DNA of 17,674 nucleotides from Larix sibirica. Lineage: Eukaryota; Streptophyta; Pinopsida; Pinales; Pinaceae. The notes beneath the pieces were generated by a model. That model saw only the letters and a program-made list of their open reading frames with translations, did not search any database and was not told where the DNA came from. Below, piece after piece: positions 9,302 through 17,674 of the stretch. The DNA is taken from NCBI GenBank assembly GCA_004151065.3, contig NWUY0300045017.1, positions 1-17,674 on the forward strand, given 5' to 3'. Both the position numbers and the translations under genes were made by a program. Within the stretch, counting starts at the first letter, position 1. Each line of letters starts with the position of its first letter.

Positions 9302-9880
9302 AAGGAGCCCAAATTCGAATTGTGGAGGTGATGGGCCATTGATGAGCCTTTAATTACGTCGGTTGTGGGTGATATTTGACAAACGCGCAGATATTGAAGG
9401 AATTTCCATGCTAGGATCGCGCAAGATTGGAACTGGTAACACGTGTTATAGCACAGGTTAATGAGGGTTTAGTCATGCTACCTGTTCATTTGAATGTTCT
9501 TGGGCACTTTTGGACTCATGTTGCCTTTTGGATTTGTTGAGGATGCCTTTCGTGAGCTGCATTCTATATGTTGATGATGTCTTACTGCAAGGATCGCCAA
9601 AATGTCGCATGTGTGCGATATTTAGGCATTAACAGGCTCCCAGAAGCTAGAACCAAAATTCTATGGACCCTATTAGGTAATCCAGTGCATTGGACAAGTT
9701 TCCTATCAATTAGATCTTCCATCCCACTCCAAGATTCACCAAATCTTTCATCTATCCTATTTGAAGAAGATCACATGGACAAATTTTTGAGTTTAAACCA
9801 ACCTTCCAAAACTCAATGAAGTGGGTTACATTTGGTTACCTTTTGTAATTTATATTTCTTGAATAATTGCTTAATAATTA
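9302..9880. other. Unassigned island between LTR and LINE
   Basis: It begins at the single N (9301). The first 350 bp is visibly richer in G and C than its neighbours and contains CG-rich words such as CGCGCAG and GATCGCGC. On the + strand a short stretch at 9561-9593 reads ILYVDDVLLQG, a reverse-transcriptase-like tetrapeptide, without other RT motifs in frame. A 83-codon open frame at 9568-9819 has no recognised domain. Origin is unclear: host sequence, the far end of another element, or an assembly join. Confidence 0.35.
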
Positions 9881-11410
9881 TTGTTTTGGTTGATTGCATA
9901 CATTACATATATAGGCCACCTAATTACAAATCAATTGAGGCAAGGTTTTCCTCTATCACCTCTACTTTTCTTAATAGTGACAATAGGTCTTAGCAAAATT
10001 CTAAAGAAACTAAATGAATGGGGGAGCTTAAAAGGAGTGTCAATGGCTAAAGACCTCACCATCACACAATTGATGTTTGTATATGATGCTATCATGTTTG
10101 GGAATGGTTCTTTCAAAGAGGCAAAAGCTATATAAAAGACACTTATTTAGCTCTAAACAACCACAATAATGGAGATCAATCTCTAAAAATTAACTATAGC
10201 CATGCATCAAGTTGATGACCCTACCTCTAATATAATAAAGGATTCTTTGCCATTTTAGGTGAAAGACATTGAAGACACTAATATAAAGTAGTTTGGGTTT
10301 AACTTAAAGACAAACAATTACTCATACAAAGATTGGCTATGGCTAGAAAAAGGTGGATGAAAGAATCAATTTTTGGTCCAATAGGTGTATTTTAGTGGGA
10401 GGGAGGTTGAATTTTCTTAAAGAATGTGATTAAGGCCACACTTGTTTGTTGAAAGTCTTTGTCTTGCATACCAAACTGTATCATTCTAAACAATATAATA
10501 AAACGTTTTTTCAAGTATCTCTGGGTAGGGAAGATAGACAAAGGAGGCATACCTCTAGTTAAATAACAAACTATACCAATACCAAAGAAGAAGGGAAGAT
10601 GGGGGTTCAAAATTTTACCTTTATTCTAAAAATATTAAATGGCATAAAAAGGAATATGGAAAATCCTCTCCATTGAAGGATTATGGAAGACAACGATGAA
10701 GAATAAATACATTGACCAATGAGCCCAAAGGATTGAATAAGATGCCCTAGGTAGTTGGGTTTTGGAGGGTATGTTGTGTGGAAAGTGGTAGTGGAAGACT
10801 TCCTCATCAACAATGATCAATTATCATGGATAATTGGAAATGGAAATAGGTTGAGGATTGACATGGATTCATGGGTAGTAGGCCTCCATATGTCAAGGGT
10901 CTCACAACCATGGACTCGATTCTTACACTTCATTTTTTTTTGGTAAATTGTTACGATAATAATAACAAAGGAAGATGGACAACAAGTTAGAGAAAAGTAA
11001 ATTAGTTAGACTTAATGAAATTATGGGAGAAGAATGGAACCAGTATGTCTTTGCCTCCAAATGGAATCAATTAGATTAAGGGATCAACACGATTTCCTTG
11101 TCTAAGTGGGTAACAAAATCGTGACAAAGTCATTGGAGATTACAAGGTAAATATAGGATACCTTGCAACTCTTGGAACCTTGGAAAGAGGAGATACCTGG
11201 GGTTGGAAGCATATTTGTAAACTCCAAGCACCCTTAAAAACCCACATTTTCATGTGGATCATGATCAACAACAAGATACTAACTTGGGACATTTTGCAAA
11301 AAAAGAAGTTGGTAGGGTCTTAGGAGATGTCCTTCATGCTTGGAAAATTCTAAAAGCATCAACCATTCTTTATCCAATGTCACTTTACAAAAGAGGTATG
11401 AAGAGCTACA
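9881..11410 (+). pseudogene. L1-type LINE ORF2 remnant: reverse transcriptase and zinc-binding domain
   Basis: The first 84 codons contain LRQGFPLSPLLF (near 9936-9970), the conserved plant LINE RT block, and ITQLMFVYDAIMFG at 10061-10102, where the family has an FxDD active site. Here the first catalytic Asp is Tyr (FVYD, 10076-10087). Beyond a stop at 10133, shifted frames give DWLWL near 10330, RLNFL-like sequence near 10400, a WVGKIDKGGIPL stretch near 10523-10558, and VVWKVVVEDF and WIIGNGNRLRI at 10780-10857. Near 11200 comes WKHICKLQAPLKTHIFMW, then RCPSCLENSKSINH with Cys at 11328 and 11337, the RT-type zinc-binding domain. The endonuclease end is absent, as expected of a 5'-truncated LINE. 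Many stops and frameshifts show it is dead. No poly(A) tail was seen. Confidence 0.85.
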
Positions 11411-11634
11411 AGATCCATCATTGGTAAAAAAGGGATATGGGAGGGAGACATATTAATCTCTTCCTTGGATCACTAGGAATGTAAAACATGTTTCAAGGTA
11501 CATAGATATCACCATACAAAACTTTATGCAAATTTAAAGGAACCTAACTCTTTGTATAAAAGTCAAAAGAGGTGAAAATGCACAGAGTTATATAACATTA
11601 GGAATATAATAATCCAATATTTATGGTTATTTTG
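11411..11634. other. LINE 3' end or flank; nothing further recognised
   Basis: A-rich sequence between the LINE zinc-binding remnant and the LTR at 11635. It may be the LINE 3' untranslated region. The LTR probably inserted into or beside the LINE. The five bases before the LTR are TTTTG, and a matching target-site copy cannot be checked because the other element end is not in hand. Confidence 0.4.
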
Positions 11635-12008
11635 TGTTGGTATAATTAGATATACTAAGGGGGGGGTGAATCAGTATAGGACATGCTTTTTAACTTTCAA
11701 ATCTTGTTTACCTTATGTATCATCTTTCAACAAAACATTTCATTACATCCATAAACACAAGAGACACAAATATTTACCGTGGAAACTCAATAAGGGAAAA
11801 AACACATAAAGGTGTTCTTGCAATAAACAATGATTTGCAAACACCCATCTACTGGAGACATCAATCTCCCAAGTTTACAAGCAACAACTTGGAGGAGGCA
11901 CCGACCCCCTAGAATCTCTAGCACCAATTAGAAGGAAGCACCAACTGGAAGGAAGCACCAACTCCCTATATTCTATATTGATGTACTGCGCATCAACTCA
12001 CATGTATG

Positions 12009-12283
12009 CAAGATAATATTTACTACCTTTGCACTCTACTCTACACAAGACAATATTTACTACTGTCACACTCTACTCTATGCAAGACAATCTTAACTAA
12101 CCTCGCATTCTGCTATGTCGCACTCTACTCTGTGCCATAAAATATTCACTACTGTCACACTCTGCTTCGCACAAGAAAATATTCACTACCATCGCACTTT
12201 GCTCTATTGCACTATGCTTTGTGCAAGACAATATTCACTACCGTTGCACTCTACTTTGTCACAAGACAATCTTCACTACTGCA
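12009..12283. repeat. 37-bp tandem array inside LTR B (7 units)
   Basis: Units beginning CAAGACAATATT..ACTAC start at 12009, 12046, 12083, 12135, 12172, 12224 and 12262. Most steps are 37 bp. Two steps are 52 bp because a 15-bp piece related to TCGCACTCTACTC is duplicated inside. The array occupies the same part of the LTR as the 23-bp array of subfamily A, but the repeated sequence is unrelated. Confidence 0.85.
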
Positions 12284-12570
12284 CGGTCTTTAACTTTTGT
12301 GCTACTACTGTGTAGCTTCAACGGTCTTAGATTTTGCACAACTTCTTCTACAAGAAAACATCTCTTCCTCTTTACAAGGTGCACCTTCTTCCTTTGATCA
12401 CCTAAAAAAAACCTTCAAGAGAATTTCATCAAGAATATCTTCAAAAACCTAGAAAACATCTTTAGATCCATTTTCAAGCCCTAGAAGACCTTCCTCTTCA
12501 ACAAGTGTGCACCTTTTTCAAAGCTCCATCATTGCTTCCATGGATAAACAAATGAGGGAGCGCTCCACTT

Positions 12571-12577
12571 ATTTATA
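12571..12577 (-). promoter_or_regulatory. TATA box of LTR B
   Basis: The - strand reads CACTATAAATAAGTGG. It is conserved in position with the TATA boxes in both subfamily A copies. Transcription would run leftward, starting near 12540. Confidence 0.65.
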
Positions 12578-12599
12578 GTGTTCTTAAATCACTTTCTAG

Positions 12600-12645
12600 G
12601 CCGACATAACATTGTACAATATCATGGCACGGCTGACCTAACATT
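12600..12645 (-). promoter_or_regulatory. Duplicated 14-bp motif upstream of LTR B TATA box
   Basis: GCCGACATAACATT (12600-12613) and GCTGACCTAACATT (12632-12645), given on the + strand, are 32 bp apart. They match the pair at 8998 and 9030 in LTR A in sequence, spacing and distance from the TATA box. Confidence 0.5.
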
Positions 12646-12948
12646 CTAGTTGGGTTAAATTTACAAATTCTTTCATATCTCCTTATTCCTACGGAGTTAG
12701 AGGGACTTCCATATATTGTTGGACAGGTCTCTGAACAATATTTCCAATCATCTAACATATACACCAATTTGAGTCGGGTATCTAGTTTAAAAATTCCTTC
12801 AAATATAGGGAATCCAAACTAGGCATCCAGAAACAATATTTCCAATCATCTTCATCTTGCAATCTCTATCTGTAGTCTCCCTTGTCTTAACATTAATGAT
12901 AACAATATATCCTCGCCTTTGAAATCAATGACAATAATATTTCCAACA

Positions 12949-12961
12949 ATCTCCCCCTTTG
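12949..12961 (-). other. Polypurine tract of the copia element
   Basis: The - strand reads CAAAGGGGGAGAT, directly before the LTR start TGTTGG. This is the plus-strand priming site of plant copia elements and fixes the element orientation as -. Confidence 0.85.
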
Positions 12962-13067
12962 TCATTGATGGAAACCTTTCGATAATTATGCAACAAACCT
13001 GTAGATACTCCCCTTGCATGCAATTTCTCTTTTGCCTACAATTCTCCCCTTTTCTGAAACCCCCCCT

Positions 13068-13083
13068 CCATTGATATCAATGG
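13068..13083. other. Perfect 16-bp palindrome in the element 3' region
   Basis: CCATTGATATCAATGG is a perfect inverted repeat without a spacer. C-rich runs lie close on either side (13061-13066 and 13095-13101), which are G-runs on the element strand. The stretch 12962-13090 is otherwise untranslated 3' sequence of the element. Confidence 0.6.
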
Positions 13084-13089
13084 CAAAGG

Positions 13090-15046
13090 GATGCCCCCCC
13101 TGAGATTGTGCTTTTCTTCAATATGTTTCCTTCATTGAGGATGTATACATCATTTGAGGTTCTCTTTGTTGTTGCCACCAATCTGTCTGAGCTTTCTTTT
13201 CTTATCTCACACTATTGGGAGTTGAAGTTGAGAGTGTGTCCTTGATCACACATTTGGATAACACTAAGAATATTTTTCTATAGCCCCTTAATATACGATA
13301 CATTTGATGTTTTAGTTTTTTTTCAAGACTAACAATACCTTTTCCAGCTATATCTATGGAGGCATTATCTCCAAAAGTAACATTTCCTTTTAGCTTAAAA
13401 AATTTGGTTTGATCCCCTATCATGTGTTTTGAACGTCCACTGTCAATATGCCATTGCGTTCCCTTTATCTTGAGCATAGAGTGCAAATCTACATTCTTCT
13501 TTTTTTTTGTTCTTTTTAGCAACTTGTCTCTTCTAGATCTTCTTGTTTTTGCTTCATTTTCCAAATATTTGAGTATTCTTCTTTATGTTTAACGCTAAAA
13601 TCTTCTTCCCTATTTTGTTTATGAGATTGTGTTATGCTTCTTGCACAACAACGAGCTATGTGTCCATAGTTATTACACTTATAGCATTCAATATCAACAA
13701 ATGAGTTGTAAGTTTTGTTTCTCACATCACCATCCTTTGAGGTCTTATAAGAACCTCTACTTCCATTCTCACATGATCAGTTCTTGCATATGCTCTACAA
13801 TCTATTGCTTTATGACCAAAATTATTGCAATAGAAACAATAGCCAAAGAAGACATTTTGATACCTGGGTGTGAAAGATCGTCTTGGTGGAACTACTCTTC
13901 TGAACTCATCTGGTTTCTATTGGTCATCATTTCCTTTCATGTTGCTTTCATTATTGAAGAAGCCTTTGAGAACATTGGCATAACGTTTGGGCTTTTCTTC
14001 ATCTTCCTTGCTTGCATCTTCATGAGGGGTCTTCTAATTCTCATTATAGCCAAGTCCTGTCTTGATGAGTGGTGACCTTTGGCAACTGAGGATCTCATTC
14101 AAAGTGTCAATGCTCATCAAACTTTTGTATAATTGTGCATTTAACTTCTTCAATTCCATTCTTAATGAGACAACTTCAGACTCTAACTTCTCATAGATTT
14201 CTTCCTTTTCCATGAGTTGACTTCTCATTGCTTCTTATATCCCTTTTGCCTCTTCTAACTGTGTCTTTAGGTTGATAATTTTATTCTTTGCTTCATCAAC
14301 ACCATCATCCTTCTTTCCATGTTTATGCAATTTCTCATTTTTATTTATAATTTTCTTAAGTTTGTCTATTTGGAGATTTACTTTAATGTTTTCTTCTTCT
14401 TAATATGACTTTTCTTTTTTATTATCTTTATTCTCTTCATCATCAAACTTTGTGTCCATTTGTCCATCAATGTCTTCTTCTACTGAATCTAACCTTTCTT
14501 TTTTATTATCTTCATTTTTTTTCATCAACGGAATTTATATCCATGGCCATGAAGGGAGATTCTTCTTTATAAATATCTTGTAGCACTTCTTTACCTTGAC
14601 AATCACAGAATTTGGTAGCTTACTCAAGATGGCATTCATTACTTTTGTATTGTTTTTCCTTGAATCCTTTGTAGATGCATCTGTTGAAGGAGTGATTGGG
14701 GTTGTATAACATGTCATAAAAGAATCCAGGGTATATGATTTAACGGTCTTCAAATGTCTTTATTTGTATGCTCTAGGATGCATAGTTTGATCCATCAAAC
14801 AAAGGAGCTTTGTATGAAAAGAGACCTTTCTCATTGTTATCTCTTCATTATCATCGCTATTTTCCTGCATATGGACATTTGGAAACAAAATGTCCTATTT
14901 TACCACAACTAAAACAAAAGGGTAGTTTACCTTTGAATTTTCACGATCCCCTTTCTTTTCATATGTCTTCATCAATATTGGTTTTGATTTCCATGTGTGC
15001 TCCCGAGATCTGCCTTCTAGTGGCTAAGCTGTCCCTGAAGAAACCT
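13090..15046 (-). pseudogene. Copia gag, protease and pre-integrase remnant; integrase, RT and RNase H missing
   Basis: Read on the - strand from right to left. First is a CCHC knuckle CFSCGKIGHFVSKC (14875-14916), then the Gag N-terminal KAPLFDGSNYA (14779-14811) and a following segment (14535-14753) with MNAILSKLPNSVIVKV. Next comes a charged coiled-coil stretch (about 14034-14500) ending in ILSCQRSPLIKTGLGY, then knuckles CFYCNNFGHKAIDC (13797-13838) and CYKCNNYGHIARCC (13645-13686). The protease stretch WHIDSGRSKHMIGD is at 13412-13453 (Arg and Ile stand where many relatives have Cys and Thr). MCDQGHTLNFNS (about 13230-13265) and RLVATTKRTSNDVYILNE (near 13130-13185) are the pre-integrase region. 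Coding resemblance then ends near 13100, and the polypurine tract follows. Stops and frameshifts occur throughout. Gag would package element RNA. This copy can make no full protein. Confidence 0.85.
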
Positions 15047-15058
15047 GCTCTGATACCA
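15047..15058 (-). other. Primer-binding site for initiator tRNA-Met
   Basis: The - strand reads TGGTATCAGAGC, the complement of the 3' end of plant initiator tRNA-Met and the standard copia primer site. It lies two bases inside the LTR at 15061. This shows that LTR is the 5' LTR of an internal region running leftward. Confidence 0.9.
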
Positions 15059-15430
15059 ATTGTTGAACTTATGTTTATACTAAGAGAGGGGGGGTGAATC
15101 AATATTAGCTAACTTTTTCATTTTTAAAACATTCATCAATCATCTATTTACTTCGAAATAGTAAATACACATAAACTCAAATCACAGTACACATAATTTA
15201 ACGTGGAAACCCTTTTGGAAGAAAATCACAAAAGCTTATCTTTATAAATTCATATAAGTGCCAACTTACTATTACAAAGTTTGTAGGCACCAACTTACTA
15301 GAGAACACTAATCCCCTCAAATGAGCACCAACTTAACAATATATTGGCACCAGCCTGCTTGTTTCTATAGGTACAGGAATGTTATCATAATCAGCTTCAA
15401 TCTGCTACACAATCAACCTCATATCAGTGC

Positions 15431-15591
15431 CATAATCTGCCTTGGATCTACTTCATAATATGCCTATGATCTGCTTCACAATATGCCTTTGATCTGCTTC
15501 ACAATCTTTCTCTAATTTGCTTCACAATCTGCCTCTGATATGCTTCACAATCTACCTTTGATATGTTTCATAATTTTTCTTCAATCTACAC
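15431..15591. repeat. 23-bp tandem array inside LTR A right copy (7 units)
   Basis: Seven units of exactly 23 bp start at 15431, 15454, 15477, 15500, 15523, 15546 and 15569. Same unit as the eight-copy array at 8444. Confidence 0.9.
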
Positions 15592-15908
15592 CATAAGTAG
15601 CCCTAATTATGTCATATGATCACCTTCAAGTTAGCTCCAAAATCTGGCATAATCACCTTCTACCTTAGCGTCATCCAAAGAAGAACCTGCAAGAAAACAT
15701 CCCTTCCTCTTCTCAAGGTGTGCTTCATCCTTCTTAGAGAACCTTAGAGAATTTTCAAAAGTATATCCAAGAACCCTTCAAGAGCATCTTCAAGAAACCC
15801 TAGAAAATCCTTAAGAGACACTTCTTCATCTTCTCCTTGGAATTGTGCACCTATTTTATAGCTCCATGAGTGAATGAATAAATGAACAAATGAGGAGCAC
15901 CTCCTTCT

Positions 15909-15915
15909 ATTTATA
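15909..15915 (-). promoter_or_regulatory. TATA box of LTR A right copy, at the gap edge
   Basis: The - strand reads TAGTATAAATAGAAGG, with the gap three bases upstream. Everything that would lie upstream of it in the LTR, including the paired 14-bp motif, is missing. Confidence 0.55.
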
Positions 15916-15918
15916 CTA

Positions 15919-15920
15919 NN
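15919..15920. other. Two-base assembly gap
   Basis: Two Ns separate LTR sequence from 3' untranslated sequence of a pol fragment. LTR upstream sequence and a polypurine tract would be expected between them, so the gap probably stands for much more than two bases, or marks a false join. Confidence 0.8.
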
Positions 15921-16038
15921 CCCTTGGACTCATGCTTCTCTTTCTTCTTATGTTACTACCCATATCTGAATGCTTATTTGCTTTTGTCAATTCCTTTGAC
16001 TACTCCACGGCTTCTCGCTTTGATGATGCTTGAGCAAA

Positions 16039-17674
16039 TTAATGAGTGGGAACTACTCCCAATTTCTGTTTGAGATACACAAAGGTATCCCTAGGAAGAG
16101 GCTTTATGAAGATGTCTCCAATATGCTCCTTGGTGACAACATAGTCCAACTTGACATTGTTCTTTGTGACTTGTTATCTCAAAAATGATATTTGATAGGG
16201 ATATGCTTTGTCTTGGAGTGCACTACATGATTCTTGGAAATGCTTATTGCACTTGTGTTATCACACAAAATTGGAATAGGTTGATCGTACTCTACTTGGA
16301 TATCCTTCAAGGTTTGCTTCGTCTAGAGAACTTGGGCACAACATGCTGCTGCTACAATGTATTATGACTCTGATGTAGACAAGGAGACCGAGGATTGCTT
16401 TTTACTCAACTAGGATGCCAAACAGTTTCCCAAGAAGAATGTTGCTCCACTTGTGCTTTTCTTGTGATCCATACTTCCTACCCAGTATGCATTAGCATAA
16501 GCTACCATATTCAAGTCATTACCTCGTGGGTACCATAAACCAAAATCCAATTTTCCTTTCATATATCTAAAGATTATTTTTACAACTTGAACATGGGTTT
16601 CCTTAGGTGATGCTTGAAACCTTGCAACCAGTCCTACAACATGCATAACATATGGCCTTGAGGTTGTCACATATAACAAGTTGTCGATCATTGATTTGTA
16701 AAGTTTTTAATCCACTTCCTTTACTTCATCTTCTTTGCTTAACTTGTAACCAGTCATCATGGGAGTACACATTGATTTACAGTCTTCCATGTTAAACCTC
16801 TTCAACATTTCTTTTACATATTTGGTTTGAGAAATAAAAATACCTTGACTGAGTTGGAAATCTACAATCCTATAAAGAAGGTCAACTCATTGATCATAGA
16901 CATTCCAAACTCTTTCTCATGTCTGTTGCAAAGTTTTGGCTCAGCCTGTCATCATCACTTCCAAATATGATATCATCTACATAGACTTCAATGATAACCA
17001 TATTTTCATGGTAATTTTTTATGTATAAATTGTTGTTAGCATCTCATGTTCTAAATCCTTGTTGCTACAAGTATTTGTCTAGCCTTGAGTACCAGGCTCT
17101 AGGGGTCTTCTTTAATCCATACAGGGATTTCTTCAATCTGTAGACATAGCCTTTATTTTTGGACAAAATAAATCCTTCTAGCTATTTGATATATACTTCT
17201 TCTTTCAAATATCCATTAATAAAAGCTTATTTAACATCCATTTGGTAGACTTTAAAGTTTTTTGAACATGCATAAGCCAAAAACATTATGATTACTTCTA
17301 TGGCCACATGAGAAAAAATTTCTTCGAATTCTATCCCTTCAATTTGAGCATAACCTTTACATACTAGTCTTGCTTTATTTCTAATTACCTTCCCATCTTC
17401 ATTCAATTTTTCTTTGAAAACCCACTTGGTGCCAATAACATTTTTATCTTTGGGTCTTGGAACAAGTTCACAACTTTGGTTTTTATCAATTTGATTGAGT
17501 TCTTATTCCATAGCATTAACCCAATGTTCATTTGTCCTAGCTTCCTCAAACCAATTTGGATATATTTTAGACAATAGAGAGAAGTGTACCTATTCAAAAG
17601 TGCTTTCCAAGTTCCTCTTTCTTGTTTGTATACCTGCACTTTTATCACCAATCATTAAATCCTTAGAGTGGTTC
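16039..17674 (-). pseudogene. Copia pol remnant: reverse transcriptase and RNase H (runs off right edge)
   Basis: Read on the - strand from the right edge. The RT opening ([18 protein letters not shown], near 17385-17460) leads to [27 protein letters not shown] (near 17190-17250) and the active site YVDDIIFG (YVDD at 16972-16983, intact). GLQIF and KYVKEMLKRFNMEDC follow, then the region up to RNase H with SRPYVMHVVGL and FQASPKETH. RNase H has YANAYW at 16482-16499, where the family has YADADW, so catalytic Asp is lost, and a stop falls in the SLSTSES*Y block. The C-terminus ends near HIGDIFIKPLPRDTFVYLK with a stop at 16039-16041. At least five in-frame stops are seen, but long stretches keep one frame, so this copy is younger than the LINE. 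Integrase would lie beyond 17674. Together with LTR A or B, it is the type of Pol that the truncated element at 13090-15046 lacks. Confidence 0.9.

Larger units (their letters stand above)
11635..12948 (-). mobile_element. Complete copia LTR, subfamily B (3' LTR of a - strand element)
   Basis: The LTR is 1314 bp with the terminal inverted repeat TGTTGG (11635-11640) and CCAACA (12943-12948). A polypurine tract on the - strand directly abuts its right end, so this is the 3' LTR of an element running right to left. The left end carries ATACTAAGGGGGGGGTGAATC, shared with subfamily A. The half on the right of the central array (from about 12340) also aligns with LTR A, but the middle is different. 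It contains a 37-bp tandem array and a TATA box at 12571. Confidence 0.9.
15061..15918 (-). mobile_element. Copia LTR, subfamily A, right copy (cut by gap)
   Basis: It starts TGTTGAACTTATG (LTR end on the element strand), next to the primer-binding site, so it is a 5' LTR. It matches the copy at 8064 through most of its length, including ATTTAACGTGGAAAC, a 23-bp tandem array and the AACAAATGAGGAGCAC block before the TATA box. It stops at two Ns (15919-15920), directly upstream of the TATA box on the element strand. By comparison with LTR A left and LTR B, roughly 330-430 bp of LTR is absent. Confidence 0.85.

Noticed and set aside
9561-9593. ILYVDDVLLQG as evidence for a reverse transcriptase gene
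   Set aside because: Only one RT-like tetrapeptide is present, with no other RT block in frame on either side. Kept as a hint, not as a feature.
13629-14075. Open + strand frame of 148 codons
   Set aside because: It lies antisense to the well-supported copia gag with its CCHC knuckles and coiled coil. It is a shadow frame.
13090-15918. A non-autonomous element family with a purposeful loss of pol
   Set aside because: One copy with a mixed LTR pair and broken frames cannot show a propagating family. A simple deletion, recombination or misassembly explains it.

Overview
The window looks like plant nuclear DNA. It holds one small spliced gene at the left and about 14 kb of decayed transposable elements to the right. 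The pointers to a seed plant are a two-exon gene of a plant-type uncharacterised membrane protein, Ty1/copia elements primed by initiator tRNA-Met, an L1-type LINE of plant style, and AT-rich repeats full of stops. A gymnosperm is my best guess from the heavily degraded repeats, but this is an inference. No bacterial operon, CRISPR array, rRNA or tRNA gene was seen.

Layout. Positions 1-886 are the upstream flank and probable 5' leader of the gene, with a 31-bp-period direct repeat and a likely 89-nt leader intron. The gene runs 887-2277 on the + strand in two exons (887-1610 and 2153-2277) and encodes about 282 residues with one membrane segment near the C-terminus. Positions 2278-3640 are non-coding flank. 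About 3640-7200 is a very old, low-confidence Gypsy-like element on the + strand: a possible LTR with a TATA box, a primer-site-like motif at 5033, a decayed Asn/Gln/Pro-rich gag-like reading frame, and three tandem duplications. Positions 7201-8063 hold nothing I can name.

Positions 8064-17674 are mainly copia material on the - strand. There are three related LTRs: 8064-9300 (subfamily A), 11635-12948 (subfamily B, complete, TGTTGG...CCAACA) and 15061-15918 (subfamily A, cut by a 2-base N gap). A complete set of landmarks is present: primer-binding site at 15047-15058, gag with three CCHC knuckles, protease DSG, pre-integrase stretch, and polypurine tract at 12949-12961. Integrase, RT and RNase H are missing from that internal region. 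A separate RT-RNase H fragment lies to the right of the gap (16039-17674) and runs off the window. A 5'-truncated L1-type LINE on the + strand (9881 to about 11410) lies between LTRs A and B.

The elements show no working system: every pol or gag frame is broken and several catalytic residues are changed. The points worth a second look are the mismatched LTRs around one internal region, a CCHC knuckle placed ahead of the Gag N-terminus, subfamily-specific tandem arrays inside the LTRs, a motif pair with the same 32-bp spacing in both LTR subfamilies, and the uncharacterised host gene.
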